A DNA stretch of 64,000 nt, from assembly GCA_029213005.1 (NCBI GenBank), contig JARGPI010000001.1:369356-433355 (forward strand), written 5' to 3'. The stretch is from Verrucomicrobiales bacterium (GTDB lineage Bacteria; Verrucomicrobiota; Verrucomicrobiia; Verrucomicrobiales; DEV007). The notes beneath the pieces were generated by a model. That model was not told where the DNA came from. It did not search any database and saw nothing but the letters and a program-made list of their open reading frames with translations. Below are positions 8,341 through 16,513 of the stretch, piece after piece. The position numbers were made by a program, and so were the translations under genes. Position 1 is the stretch's first letter; each line of letters opens with the position of its first letter.

Positions 8341-9624
8341 ATGCAAACACCTGCCCATGCGGCCGCTTCTGACCTCAATTTGCTCGAAACTCTCGCTGCT
8401 GAATACGGGACTCCTTTTTGGATCTGGGATAGTTCAGTTCTGAGAGCCCGCATCGATGCGGTGGTTTCGACGACGGAAGCTGAGGGAGTCCAGGCCCGCT
8501 TCGCGATGAAGGCGTCCCCAGCGACAAAGGTGCTCAAGGAGATAAAAAAAGCAGGTGTGTGGATTGATTCCGTGTCTGGAAATGAAGTACTGAGGGCACG
8601 TCACTCAGGGTTTTCGGGAGGAAACACACCTCCGGAAATCTGCTTCACCGCGGATGTCTTTCGCGACAATGCGCTCGCAACGGTGTTGGAGGAAGGGGTT
8701 CTTCCCAATGTCGGCTCTCCGGGGATGGTGGCGGACCTTCAAAAAGCAGGCTATACCGGCCCGATCTCTCTGCGTGTAAACCCCGGCTTCGGCCATGGTC
8801 ACGTCAATGAATGCGATACGGGAGGCCCCAGCTCGAAGCATGGTGTCTGGATTACCGAAGCCAACACAGTGCGCGAAGCGGCAGAAGCCGCAGGGATGAA
8901 AGTGGTAATGCTCCATGCCCACATCGGCAGTGGTCCTCAGTTCGATGAATTGATCGACAATCTCTCTCATCTAGCGGATGAGTTTGCGAAAATTATACCT
9001 CAATTTAAAGACGTTGAAGCGGTATCACTAGGCGGTGGTATCCCTCACGACTACCGAAATCCGGAGGCGGATGTGCCCGTCGAACGGCTCGGGGATCTTT
9101 TCGCAGAGTCACAGCGGAAATTGAGCAAGGTGGCAGGACGCGAACTTCGGCTCGAGATTGAACCGGGCCGCTTCTACGTGGCTCCTGCCGCAATATTAGT
9201 GACCCGGGTGACGGACGTCAAAGAGACCGAAACCAATAAAAAAGGACCGGGTGTGACTTTTGCGATGGTCGATGCTGGATTCGTCGATTTAGCCCGCCCC
9301 GCGATGTATGGCTCCTTTCACCGGATCACCTTACCGGGAGCGAAAGGACGTGAGAGTAAGCCCGTGGTGGTTGCAGGTCCCCTCTGCGAAAGCGGTGACG
9401 TCTTTACCCGGGATGACTCAGAAATGCTTCAGCCACGGGAACTCCCCTCACCTCAAACTGGCGATCTGATGCTCCTTCACGATGGCGGTGCCTACGGCTA
9501 TTCCATGGCTTCGAACTACAATTCACTGGGCCGTGCGCCCCAGCTCTGGTTGGAAAACGGCGAGGTAACACCTTTTACCCGCCGGGAAACGATCGAGGAT
9601 ATTCTTCGTCTCGAAGTATCGTAA
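8341..9624 (+). CDS. lysA: Diaminopimelate decarboxylase
   Basis: This is the PLP-dependent last step of lysine synthesis (meso-diaminopimelate to L-lysine plus CO2). The 427-residue length fits the fold-type III family. Visible landmarks are FAMKASP with the PLP lysine Lys57, the HIGSG phosphate-binding segment, SLGGGIPHDY, the EPGRFYVA substrate-binding strand, GPLCESGDVF with the active-site cysteine Cys349, and the C-terminal GAYGYSMASNYN. Carboxynorspermidine decarboxylases and other LysA-like enzymes share some of these motifs, but the CESGD and GAYG pair favours LysA. The ATG at 8341 follows a purine-rich GAGCGGGC. The gene stands alone, with its stop 13 bases from the convergent GNAT gene. 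Confidence 0.93.
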   Translation: MQTPAHAAASDLNLLETLAAEYGTPFWIWDSSVLRARIDAVVSTTEAEGVQARFAMKASPATKVLKEIKKAGVWIDSVSGNEVLRARHSGFSGGNTPPEICFTADVFRDNALATVLEEGVLPNVGSPGMVADLQKAGYTGPISLRVNPGFGHGHVNECDTGGPSSKHGVWITEANTVREAAEAAGMKVVMLHAHIGSGPQFDELIDNLSHLADEFAKIIPQFKDVEAVSLGGGIPHDYRNPEADVPVERLGDLFAESQRKLSKVAGRELRLEIEPGRFYVAPAAILVTRVTDVKETETNKKGPGVTFAMVDAGFVDLARPAMYGSFHRITLPGAKGRESKPVVVAGPLCESGDVFTRDDSEMLQPRELPSPQTGDLMLLHDGGAYGYSMASNYNSLGRAPQLWLENGEVTPFTRRETIEDILRLEVS

Positions 9625-9637
9625 GCCGCCTGCATTT

Positions 9638-10198
9638 TTAGTCACTTAAGTCATTTTTTAGTAACCACTTTTCTCTGGTAAGGGCATAAATCCGGTTGGT
9701 TGGAACCTCCACATCGGTCTTTGATTCGTCCAGCACAAACCCGTTTTTCAATAACAGCTTTACCGATTTCGAATTATCCCGGTCGGTATAAGCGTCGATC
9801 AGTCTGTATTGCTTTTCCCTGAACCCAAAATCCAAAACGGCCTTCATGGACTCGTTCATGTAGCCCTGGTGCTGGTGCAGCGGATGTAAAGTGTAACCGA
9901 TCTCTGCGGTATTTTTCTTACGGGAGATGTTCCACAGGCAGATCGATCCAATCATGCGGCCGGAAGGTTTAAGGCAGATACTCCAATTGAAAGTCTTCCC
10001 CCAGGCAAACTGCTCCTGGACCAGTGTGATATGCGCTTTTGCCGTCTCCCGATTCTCACAGGAACCACCTCCCAAATACTTGTTCACCTCAGCATCAGAA
10101 CGGAGAAAGTAAATTTCTTCGATATCCGAGAAACCAGTTTCCCTAAGAACGAGTCGTTCCGTTTGCAGAACGGGAAATATTGAAGGCTCTGCTTCCAT
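9638..10198 (-). CDS. GNAT family N-acetyltransferase (RimJ/RimL-like)
   Basis: The 186-residue product opens with LQTERLVLRETGFSDIEEIY, the usual start of RimJ/RimL-type GNAT enzymes. It continues through IGSICLWNI (beta 4) and AEIGYTLHPLHQHQGYMNESMKAVL, where the acetyl-CoA pyrophosphate-binding loop normally reads Q/RxxGxG/A, and ends with NSKSVKLLLKNGFV, the CoA-contacting helix. It should transfer an acetyl group to an amine on a protein N-terminus, peptide or small molecule; the substrate is unknown. It is convergent with lysA, and its 278-base upstream region is shared with the divergent ExbB operon. Confidence 0.88.
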   Translation of the reverse strand: MEAEPSIFPVLQTERLVLRETGFSDIEEIYFLRSDAEVNKYLGGGSCENRETAKAHITLVQEQFAWGKTFNWSICLKPSGRMIGSICLWNISRKKNTAEIGYTLHPLHQHQGYMNESMKAVLDFGFREKQYRLIDAYTDRDNSKSVKLLLKNGFVLDESKTDVEVPTNRIYALTREKWLLKNDLSD

Positions 10199-10476
10199 CG
10201 GATCGAATTTAGCGATGGTCGGAAGGTAAGCAAGAAACTGTGAAGGTTGGTAATTTTAATCAGGTAATTAGAGCCGACACCCGACACCACTGTAAAATAA
10301 GCGACTCTTGACCGATCACCTTCGCAGTGGTTTATGACGCTCTGCCGGTCGCAAGAGCGCATCTTTGGCCGGATTGTTACGTTTTTTCGGAATTTTGTTG
10401 TCACAGTGTTATGCCTTCCGATATTCATTCATAAACAAAATTCAATTTTCAGGTGAACTGAACTCTTTCCTTTTTT

Positions 10477-11355
10477 ATGACCAAAACTAAGTCTCTAACG
10501 CTCTTTCTCGGAGCCCTTGTTTTTCTCATGGCGCCACTGGCAACACTCCGCGCCCAGGATGATTTGACGCTCCCCGGCGATGAAGCACCTGTCATCGTCA
10601 ATACCCCGGGCGCCGACAGTCCCGCCTCAGCCGGGGCCGAGCAGCAACGGGAATCGCTCCTCGACAAGGTCAAAGCCGGTGGTTGGGCGATGATTCCGCT
10701 GTTTATCATGCTTTTTGCGGTGATCGCGCTGTCGGTCTACATGTTGCTCGACCTCAAGCGGAAAACCTTTCTCCCTCCCGCCCTTGTGGAGTCGATGCAG
10801 GCAAGCGCCGAAGCCGGGGATATCAACGGAATCACCGAAAGTGCGCGGGGCAGCTCCTCCTGTCTGGGTCAGGTCATGAACGGGGCCTGTGAATATATTT
10901 ACGATCGTGGTTACGAAGTGCTCAACGGGGATTCGATTTACGATCAAATGGCAGACGCCTCTCTGGAATTCAACCGAAAGCGGGTCAGCCTGCTCAACTA
11001 CCTCTCCGTAATTTCTCAAGCAGCACCGATGGTGGGACTTCTCGGAACGGTTTCAGGTATGATCAAAGCGTTCGCGACCTTGAATCAGAAAGGAAACGGA
11101 GATCCCGGGCAGCTCGCAGGAAATATTTCCGAGGCCCTGATCACCACCGCGAGCGGTCTGATCGTGGCGCTTCCCGCGATTTTTATGTATTTCTTTTTCC
11201 GCGATAAAATGGTGGCGCTGGTCGCTGACGTCGACAAAACCGGAGGTAAAATCTTGAACTCCCTGAGACGCGCCGTTCTGGGCGGACATCAGCAGCAGGC
11301 AGCCGCCGCAACCACTCCTCATCCACCTGCGCAGGGCGGACACCCCCTCTCCTAA
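10477..11355 (+). CDS. exbB: MotA/TolQ/ExbB proton channel family protein with N-terminal signal/extension
   Basis: First gene of a five-gene operon. A leader (residues 1-26, ending LRAQ) and a 35-residue acidic/Pro linker precede the first membrane helix (about residues 70-92), so the N-terminus is longer than in E. coli ExbB/TolQ. The conserved channel core is clear: SQAAPMVGLLGTVSGMIKAF and ISEALITTASGLIVALPAIF, the two helices that line the proton path. The 292-residue protein should form the pentameric stator that uses the proton-motive force to drive an envelope partner. The next gene starts 6 bases after the stop. The His/Pro/Gln tail is not conserved in the family. Confidence 0.9.
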   Translation: MTKTKSLTLFLGALVFLMAPLATLRAQDDLTLPGDEAPVIVNTPGADSPASAGAEQQRESLLDKVKAGGWAMIPLFIMLFAVIALSVYMLLDLKRKTFLPPALVESMQASAEAGDINGITESARGSSSCLGQVMNGACEYIYDRGYEVLNGDSIYDQMADASLEFNRKRVSLLNYLSVISQAAPMVGLLGTVSGMIKAFATLNQKGNGDPGQLAGNISEALITTASGLIVALPAIFMYFFFRDKMVALVADVDKTGGKILNSLRRAVLGGHQQQAAAATTPHPPAQGGHPLS

Positions 11356-11360
11356 TTAGA

Positions 11361-11789
11361 ATGGCTCGCAGGAGAAAACCCAATCCGCTGACTTCGGTTC
11401 AACCGAAACCGGATATGTCGCCCATGATCGATCTGGTCTTTTTGATCCTGATCTTTTTCATGATCGCGTCCTCGGCAATCCGGTTCAAACAGGATGATAA
11501 CGTGACGATTCCCATCGCTGACAAAGCGGAAGTTCCCGAGATGATCGACGGCAGAATCATCATCAACGTGTATCCCGACGGAACCACCTACGATGAAAAT
11601 TCGAAACCGGTCTCTCTGGAGGAGATCGAATTGATCATGGCGCAGGCCCGGTCTTCGAATCCCAATACCCGACTTCACCTCCGGGCCGACAAAAGCGTCC
11701 GGCATGAAATGGTGAAAAAAGTCATTCAGGCCTCCTCACGGGGCGGAGTCAATCAGGTGATTTTCTCTACCTACGTCACCGATAAATAA
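11361..11789 (+). CDS. exbD: ExbD/TolR family biopolymer transport protein, copy 1
   Basis: The 142-residue protein has the ExbD/TolR layout: a short cytoplasmic basic start, one transmembrane helix preceded by PDMSPMIDLVFLILIFFMI with the proton-coupling aspartate in PMIDLVF, and a periplasmic beta/alpha domain that ends with QASSRGGVNQVIFSTY. It is expected to form a dimer inside the ExbB pentamer. Its start follows exbB by 6 bases and the second ExbD begins 19 bases after its stop. Two unequal ExbD paralogues suggest a heterodimeric rotor, as in gliding and Tol-like systems of other phyla; that is inference. Confidence 0.9.
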   Translation: MARRRKPNPLTSVQPKPDMSPMIDLVFLILIFFMIASSAIRFKQDDNVTIPIADKAEVPEMIDGRIIINVYPDGTTYDENSKPVSLEEIELIMAQARSSNPNTRLHLRADKSVRHEMVKKVIQASSRGGVNQVIFSTYVTDK

Positions 11790-11807
11790 GTTAACGTAAC
11801 TCAGGAA

Positions 11808-12254
11808 ATGGCACGCAGAAAAAACAGTAATCCTTTTGATGGAGAAGACGCCCCGGCCATGGACGTTTCCCCCTTGATCGATGTCGCCTTTCTCTTATTG
11901 ATCTACTTTCTGGTCACCGCGACTCTACTCAAACAGGAGGCGGATCTCGGACTCGCGCTTCCCGGAGTCGCCAGTTTGAGCAATGCCCCGGTCGATGTGG
12001 ATCAAATGGTCATTAAGATCGAAGCGAACTCAAACGTTCAAGTGAATGACGAACTCGTCGAATCGAATCCCGACAGCCGGCAACTTCGCAATTTGACAGA
12101 TCGCCTGACCCGCTACGCCGCAGGGGCAAAGATCGCCAAGTCAGAAGCGATGGTGGTGATCAATTGCCACAACGACGCCAGGGAACAGCGCTTCGTCGAT
12201 GTCCTCAATGCCTGTGCTGCGGCCGGTTTGAAAAACATAAGCCTCACTGATTAA
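11808..12254 (+). CDS. exbD: ExbD/TolR family biopolymer transport protein, copy 2
   Basis: Second ExbD-like subunit, 148 residues. It keeps the proton-coupling aspartate in MDVSPLIDVAFLLLIYFLV, followed by a periplasmic domain with NVQVNDELV and a final AAAGLKNISLTD strand. The two ExbD copies share layout but little sequence outside the membrane helix, so they are old paralogues rather than a recent duplication. The stop lies 4 bases before the VWA gene, indicating one transcript. Confidence 0.9.
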   Translation: MARRKNSNPFDGEDAPAMDVSPLIDVAFLLLIYFLVTATLLKQEADLGLALPGVASLSNAPVDVDQMVIKIEANSNVQVNDELVESNPDSRQLRNLTDRLTRYAAGAKIAKSEAMVVINCHNDAREQRFVDVLNACAAAGLKNISLTD

Positions 12255-12257
12255 TCC

Positions 12258-13331
12258 ATGCTGATAACCGAACCAACCGTCGATGAAAAAAATGGCGAGA
12301 AAAAAGCCATCGCGTTCATCGTGACCGTCGCGCTCCATGTTTTTCTCGGCATTATTTTCCTTCTCATCACCGTCGTTCCCGCCTTCCGCGACGAACCGGA
12401 ACTCGTCGCCAAGGTGATTGGAACCAATCAGAGCGAGGAAACCAAAATGGAGAAGCGGACCGTGATGAAGCAGGTCAAACAGGCCTCCACCACAGCAGCC
12501 GCCTCTCCGATCGCCAAAATGGTCCGGGCCAACTCGGTCGCGAAAATGGTGGCACCGAAGGTTTCCAAAGTCACCGAAGGCCCCATCGGTCTGGGCGAAG
12601 GCGAGTTCGGAGCAGGCTTTGGCGCCAGTAGTGCCGGAATGGGTTCCGGAGTTTCCTTTTTCGGCAGTCGATCCAATGGACGCCGCTTCCTTTTTGTTCT
12701 CGATCACTCCGCTTCAATGACCACCGCTCAGATGGAGTTGAGAAACCGGGAGTTGAAGAAAGCTCTCTTCAAACTTCCCGCCGGAGTTCAATATCAGGTC
12801 ATTCTTTTCGGGGGCGGCGCCGTGTTCGCCGAACCCGGCTGGGCCTGCAGCCATGCCTCCGGGGATTGCGTGGTGACCGATCCCGGTCGGCGCAAATATG
12901 TCTTCAAACCTTTCCGGACGGTGAGTGACTGGGAATTTGTCGGGGAGGACTCCGACCTACCGAAGGCAAAATGGCTCGCCGTTTCCCCGTCAAATATTCA
13001 GCGCTCCATGAGCGTGCTCGATTCCGTGGAGGAATTTCTCGGAACGGACTGGGGAATTGCCCTGAAAATCGGACATCAAATGCGTCCCCCACCGGATGTG
13101 ATCTTTTTCATGAGCGATGGATCGGGCGGAAACGCTCCCCGTCCCATTCTGGAAAACAACAAAAAATTCGGAAGCCCGAAAATCAATACCTTCGCCATGC
13201 AAACCACCGACGGGGCTCAGCAGTTTTTCAAAATTGCGGAAGGCACCGGCGGCGATTTTGTAATCGTGAACCGCGAGGGCCGCCCCATGAAAGTTACCGA
13301 CCCTAACAACCTTCCCGACCTGAACCGATGA
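12258..13331 (+). CDS. TonB-like membrane anchor fused to a von Willebrand factor A domain
   Basis: The 357-residue product starts with a cytoplasmic stretch and one transmembrane helix (about residues 15-38), as in TonB/TolA. A low-complexity linker rich in Lys, Ala and Ser, then Gly, follows (about residues 55-135), and a VWA domain begins at GRRFLFVLDHSASM. The MIDAS motif DxSxS is intact (Asp149), with a later DVIFFMSDG strand. It occupies the slot that tonB or tolA fills next to ExbB-ExbD and probably receives the conformational energy of the motor. Its periplasmic domain would bind a protein ligand through a divalent metal. The stop overlaps the next start as ATGA (13328-13331). Confidence 0.85.
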   Translation: MLITEPTVDEKNGEKKAIAFIVTVALHVFLGIIFLLITVVPAFRDEPELVAKVIGTNQSEETKMEKRTVMKQVKQASTTAAASPIAKMVRANSVAKMVAPKVSKVTEGPIGLGEGEFGAGFGASSAGMGSGVSFFGSRSNGRRFLFVLDHSASMTTAQMELRNRELKKALFKLPAGVQYQVILFGGGAVFAEPGWACSHASGDCVVTDPGRRKYVFKPFRTVSDWEFVGEDSDLPKAKWLAVSPSNIQRSMSVLDSVEEFLGTDWGIALKIGHQMRPPPDVIFFMSDGSGGNAPRPILENNKKFGSPKINTFAMQTTDGAQQFFKIAEGTGGDFVIVNREGRPMKVTDPNNLPDLNR

Positions 13332-16180
13332 CCGCACGTTTTATTCCGCTTCTCACTCTGTGCCTCTTCATCCCTCTTCTGACATCTGCTCAGGAACTTG
13401 ACGTACCGAAAGCCTACGATACGGGAGTCAAAGCGATGGACAGCGGTAACTTCGACGCCGGTCTCGCTGCCGTCGATGACATTATCCAGAAACATGGTGC
13501 CGACGGTAAATCCCGCTATGGATCCGTTTTCGGTCATTTTTACTACCTGAAAGGCATGCTTCATGTGCAGAAAAAGGAGTATCAAAAGGCCGCCGACAGT
13601 TTCAAAGTCTGCGCCGAAAATTTCCCGAATGATGGAAGCAACGATCTCCCCAATACCTTTCAGGCCGAAGCCTATGCTCAGTGGGGCGGCTGTCTCATGG
13701 CATTGAATGACTTCGCCGGGGCGAGCGAAAAGTATCAGAAAGCGCTTTCGATCGAGGAAAAATTCAACCCCAAACTCGATCGACTCGAAGCACAGGTCAA
13801 TTTATCGAAAGCGATGATGCAGGCGGGGAATTCCGATCGCGGTAAAGAATTTATTTCGAAGAACCTCGAGGACGCTAACTTTCCCGATAGCATGAAACGG
13901 TCGCTTTTCCTCATTCTGATGGGCGACTGGTCTCCCACCGCCCGGATGCGGGAAGTGTCAGAGTTCGTCGACAAATACCAGAAGTTAATGGAGAGCGATA
14001 CCCTGGTAAACCGTTACACCAAACAAAATCCGGTCTATAACCATCTGGCATCCGTAGCGATCCAGTCCGAAGAACCGGCCCGTGCTCTCTTCTGGTACAA
14101 TTTGATGATCGATCCCGTGGAAGTGGGTCGCGCCTATACCGGGCGGATCAAACAACTCGAGGATCAGATCGCGAAAGCACAAGGTCAGCCCGGAGCGGAA
14201 ACTTTCATCAAACAAACCAACGCCACCATCAAAAACCTGAAAGCGGAGATTCAGGAACAGGGCAAGCAGCTCGGTGATATCCTGATGGGTAAAGGTTCGG
14301 CCAACTACGCCAAAGGCGACCTGCCCGAGGCGAAGAAATCCTACCTCGAGTTGATCCGCCGCTTTCCCAAACACCCCGAGCGCGCCGTAATTTTGCATAA
14401 CCTTACCATGTGCGCGGTGAATCTTTCCGAGTGGAAGGAAGCCTCCACCTACGGGATGCAGTTCTTCCGGGAATTCCCCGACCATGAACTCCGTCCCGAG
14501 ATGGCAAAGGTGCTTGTCGACGTACTTTTTGTGCAGGGAAATTACGAAGAATCCTATCGAGTCGCGTCCAAGCTGAAAGAAACGCTCAGTTCCGGAAGCC
14601 CCGAGGCGGATGTCCCCGCGTTTGTCGCAGCGGCATCGCTCTATCACCTCAATCGATTTGAGGAAGCGGAGAATCAGCTCAGCCAGTATTTCACCGACTA
14701 CCCGAACGGGGCTCGTGTTGAGGCCGCAAAATTCTACTTGGGATCTACCAAAGTGAATCTACAGAAATGGGACGAGGCTATCACTGATCTCGATGAGTTT
14801 CTCGAGCGATACAAACAATCTGAAATCCGTCCGGCCGCACTCTACTTCTCCGGTTTGAGTCATCTCGTCGGCGAAGATTACCCGATGGCCAACTCGCGCA
14901 TGGTCGAGTTACAGGCGCGCCATCCGCAGGCGGAGGAAGTACCGAATTCCTATAATATTCTCGGCGATATCCTTTCCGCCCGCGGGAAACCCTACACAGA
15001 GATTACCGCGAATTACCAGAAAGCGCTCGATATGGTCGAGAAAGATAAACGGGGCGATCCGGCTACCGTCGGTGGTTACGCCTTGCGCCAGTTGATCACC
15101 GAGGCCACCGCTGCCGAAAAGTGGGATGTCGCGGTAAGTTACTACGATCGATTCATGCGCGACTATAGCGAGTCAAGCTGGAGAACCGATGTGTTAATCG
15201 CTGCGATCGAACCGCTCGTGCAGAAAGACCGGAAAGATGAAGCCCAGAAATTACTCACGGATTTTGTTAATGAATATGCTGACAAACCCAATTCCACCGA
15301 GTTGGATGAAATGTTCGGGACCTACGCTGATTTCCTGAACCAACATTATGAACTTGAAGAAGTCCGGAAAAGCCTTCAGAATTTTCCTGCCAAAACAACC
15401 CCTCCCCCTGCGGCGCTTCAGGCGTGGTTGCTGATGGCCGAGATCGAGGCACTCAGCGAAGCGGACCGGGAAAAGCATCAGTCGGAAATCGCCTCAATTT
15501 TCGGGAAGTTAAATACCCTGTATCAGAAAAGCGGCAATGATTTGAGCAACTACACACTGGTTAAACTGGCTCGCTACAACGCTCAGAATGGGGGCAATGA
15601 AGCACAGGCCAGAAAAGTATATGAATATATTTTGAAGGAGCGCCCCACCGGTGAAGCCAAAGGGCTTGCTCTGGTTGATCTCGCGAAACTGGAAGCGGGA
15701 AAATCTGATAAAGCATCCCGGGAAAAAGCAAAAGCCCTCTTCCAGCGTGTTTTGAATGAAGTCGATGACACCTCAGTTCATGAAGATGCCGTGCTCGGGA
15801 TCGCCCGGATCGCAACCGCCGGTGGCGATTACGAAGACGCACAGAACTGGTGGAAGCAATACCGGTCCACACCCGAATGGCGCAAAGCGAGAGCTGAAGC
15901 CAGTTTCCAGTACGGCGTGTGCCTGCAGAAATCCGGCAAGAACGACGAAGCGGCCGCCACCTTTGTGAATGTCTACTCCAATTTTCCCGGACAACTCGAC
16001 TGGTCGACGAAAGCCTATATCGAAGCCTCGAAAATTATCCGGGCAAAAGGTCAGGAACTCGATGCCCTCAAACTTCTCCGGGAGATGATCCAGCGAATGG
16101 GGCATCTCGAACACGAAGGCGTCGCCGAAGGCAGAAAACTCTTCTTCGAGTGGAAAGAAGAGTTTATGAAAAAGCAGTAG
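13328..16180 (+). CDS. Large exported TPR-repeat protein (CpoB/YbgF-like arrangement)
   Basis: The 950-residue protein has a signal peptide (residues 1-21, ending TSAQ) and is otherwise almost all alpha-helical TPR or Sel1-like repeats. Examples are GHFYYLKGMLHVQKKEYQKA, YEESYRVASKL, PAALYFSGLSHLVGEDYPMA and EASFQYGVCLQKSGKNDEAA. Coupled to the VWA gene by an ATGA overlap, it is the last gene of the operon. In the Tol-Pal system a periplasmic TPR protein (CpoB) sits downstream of TolQRA, so a scaffold between the motor complex and cell-wall or outer-membrane partners is a reasonable inference. It is far longer than CpoB (about 260 residues). Confidence 0.88.
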   Translation: MTARFIPLLTLCLFIPLLTSAQELDVPKAYDTGVKAMDSGNFDAGLAAVDDIIQKHGADGKSRYGSVFGHFYYLKGMLHVQKKEYQKAADSFKVCAENFPNDGSNDLPNTFQAEAYAQWGGCLMALNDFAGASEKYQKALSIEEKFNPKLDRLEAQVNLSKAMMQAGNSDRGKEFISKNLEDANFPDSMKRSLFLILMGDWSPTARMREVSEFVDKYQKLMESDTLVNRYTKQNPVYNHLASVAIQSEEPARALFWYNLMIDPVEVGRAYTGRIKQLEDQIAKAQGQPGAETFIKQTNATIKNLKAEIQEQGKQLGDILMGKGSANYAKGDLPEAKKSYLELIRRFPKHPERAVILHNLTMCAVNLSEWKEASTYGMQFFREFPDHELRPEMAKVLVDVLFVQGNYEESYRVASKLKETLSSGSPEADVPAFVAAASLYHLNRFEEAENQLSQYFTDYPNGARVEAAKFYLGSTKVNLQKWDEAITDLDEFLERYKQSEIRPAALYFSGLSHLVGEDYPMANSRMVELQARHPQAEEVPNSYNILGDILSARGKPYTEITANYQKALDMVEKDKRGDPATVGGYALRQLITEATAAEKWDVAVSYYDRFMRDYSESSWRTDVLIAAIEPLVQKDRKDEAQKLLTDFVNEYADKPNSTELDEMFGTYADFLNQHYELEEVRKSLQNFPAKTTPPPAALQAWLLMAEIEALSEADREKHQSEIASIFGKLNTLYQKSGNDLSNYTLVKLARYNAQNGGNEAQARKVYEYILKERPTGEAKGLALVDLAKLEAGKSDKASREKAKALFQRVLNEVDDTSVHEDAVLGIARIATAGGDYEDAQNWWKQYRSTPEWRKARAEASFQYGVCLQKSGKNDEAAATFVNVYSNFPGQLDWSTKAYIEASKIIRAKGQELDALKLLREMIQRMGHLEHEGVAEGRKLFFEWKEEFMKKQ

Positions 16181-16188
16181 AGATTTTG

Positions 16189-16513
16189 GAAGCGACCTTC
16201 TTTTAGGTCTTCACTGGCGCGGCGCTCCTGCATCGATAACGTCCAAAGGACGTGGCTACAGAGTCCATTCGGTAGCGACCTCCTTTGGAGGTCTTCGCTT
16301 ACCCCGGTGCTCCCGCATCGATAACGTCCAAAGGACGTTGCTACAAAGCCCATTCCGTAGCGACCTCCTTTGGAGGTCTTCGCTTACCCGGTGCTCCCGC
16401 ATCGAAAACGTCCAAAGGACGTGGCTACAGAGCCCATTCGGTAGCGACCTCCTTTGGAGGTCTTCGCTTACTCCGGTGCTCCCGCATCGGAAACGTCCAA
16501 AGGACGTTGCTAC
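16189..16513. repeat. REP/BIME array, four 83-85 bp units
   Basis: Units start near 16189, 16272, 16357 and 16441. Each unit runs from GTAGC plus the hairpin GACCTCC-TTT-GGAGGTC, through a spacer (TTCGC...GCATCG), to the hairpin AACGTCC-AAA-GGACGTT plus GCTAC, so it contains two inverted REPs headed by GTAG. The first unit is the most degenerate. The array fills the gap between two convergent genes and its last GCTAC overlaps the stop of the symporter gene. The layout matches RAYT-associated BIMEs; no RAYT gene is in the window. It may also block read-through transcription. Confidence 0.92.

Noticed and set aside
16189..16513. CRISPR array
   Set aside because: The units are long hairpin-bearing repeats of 83-85 bp with no unique spacers and no cas genes nearby.
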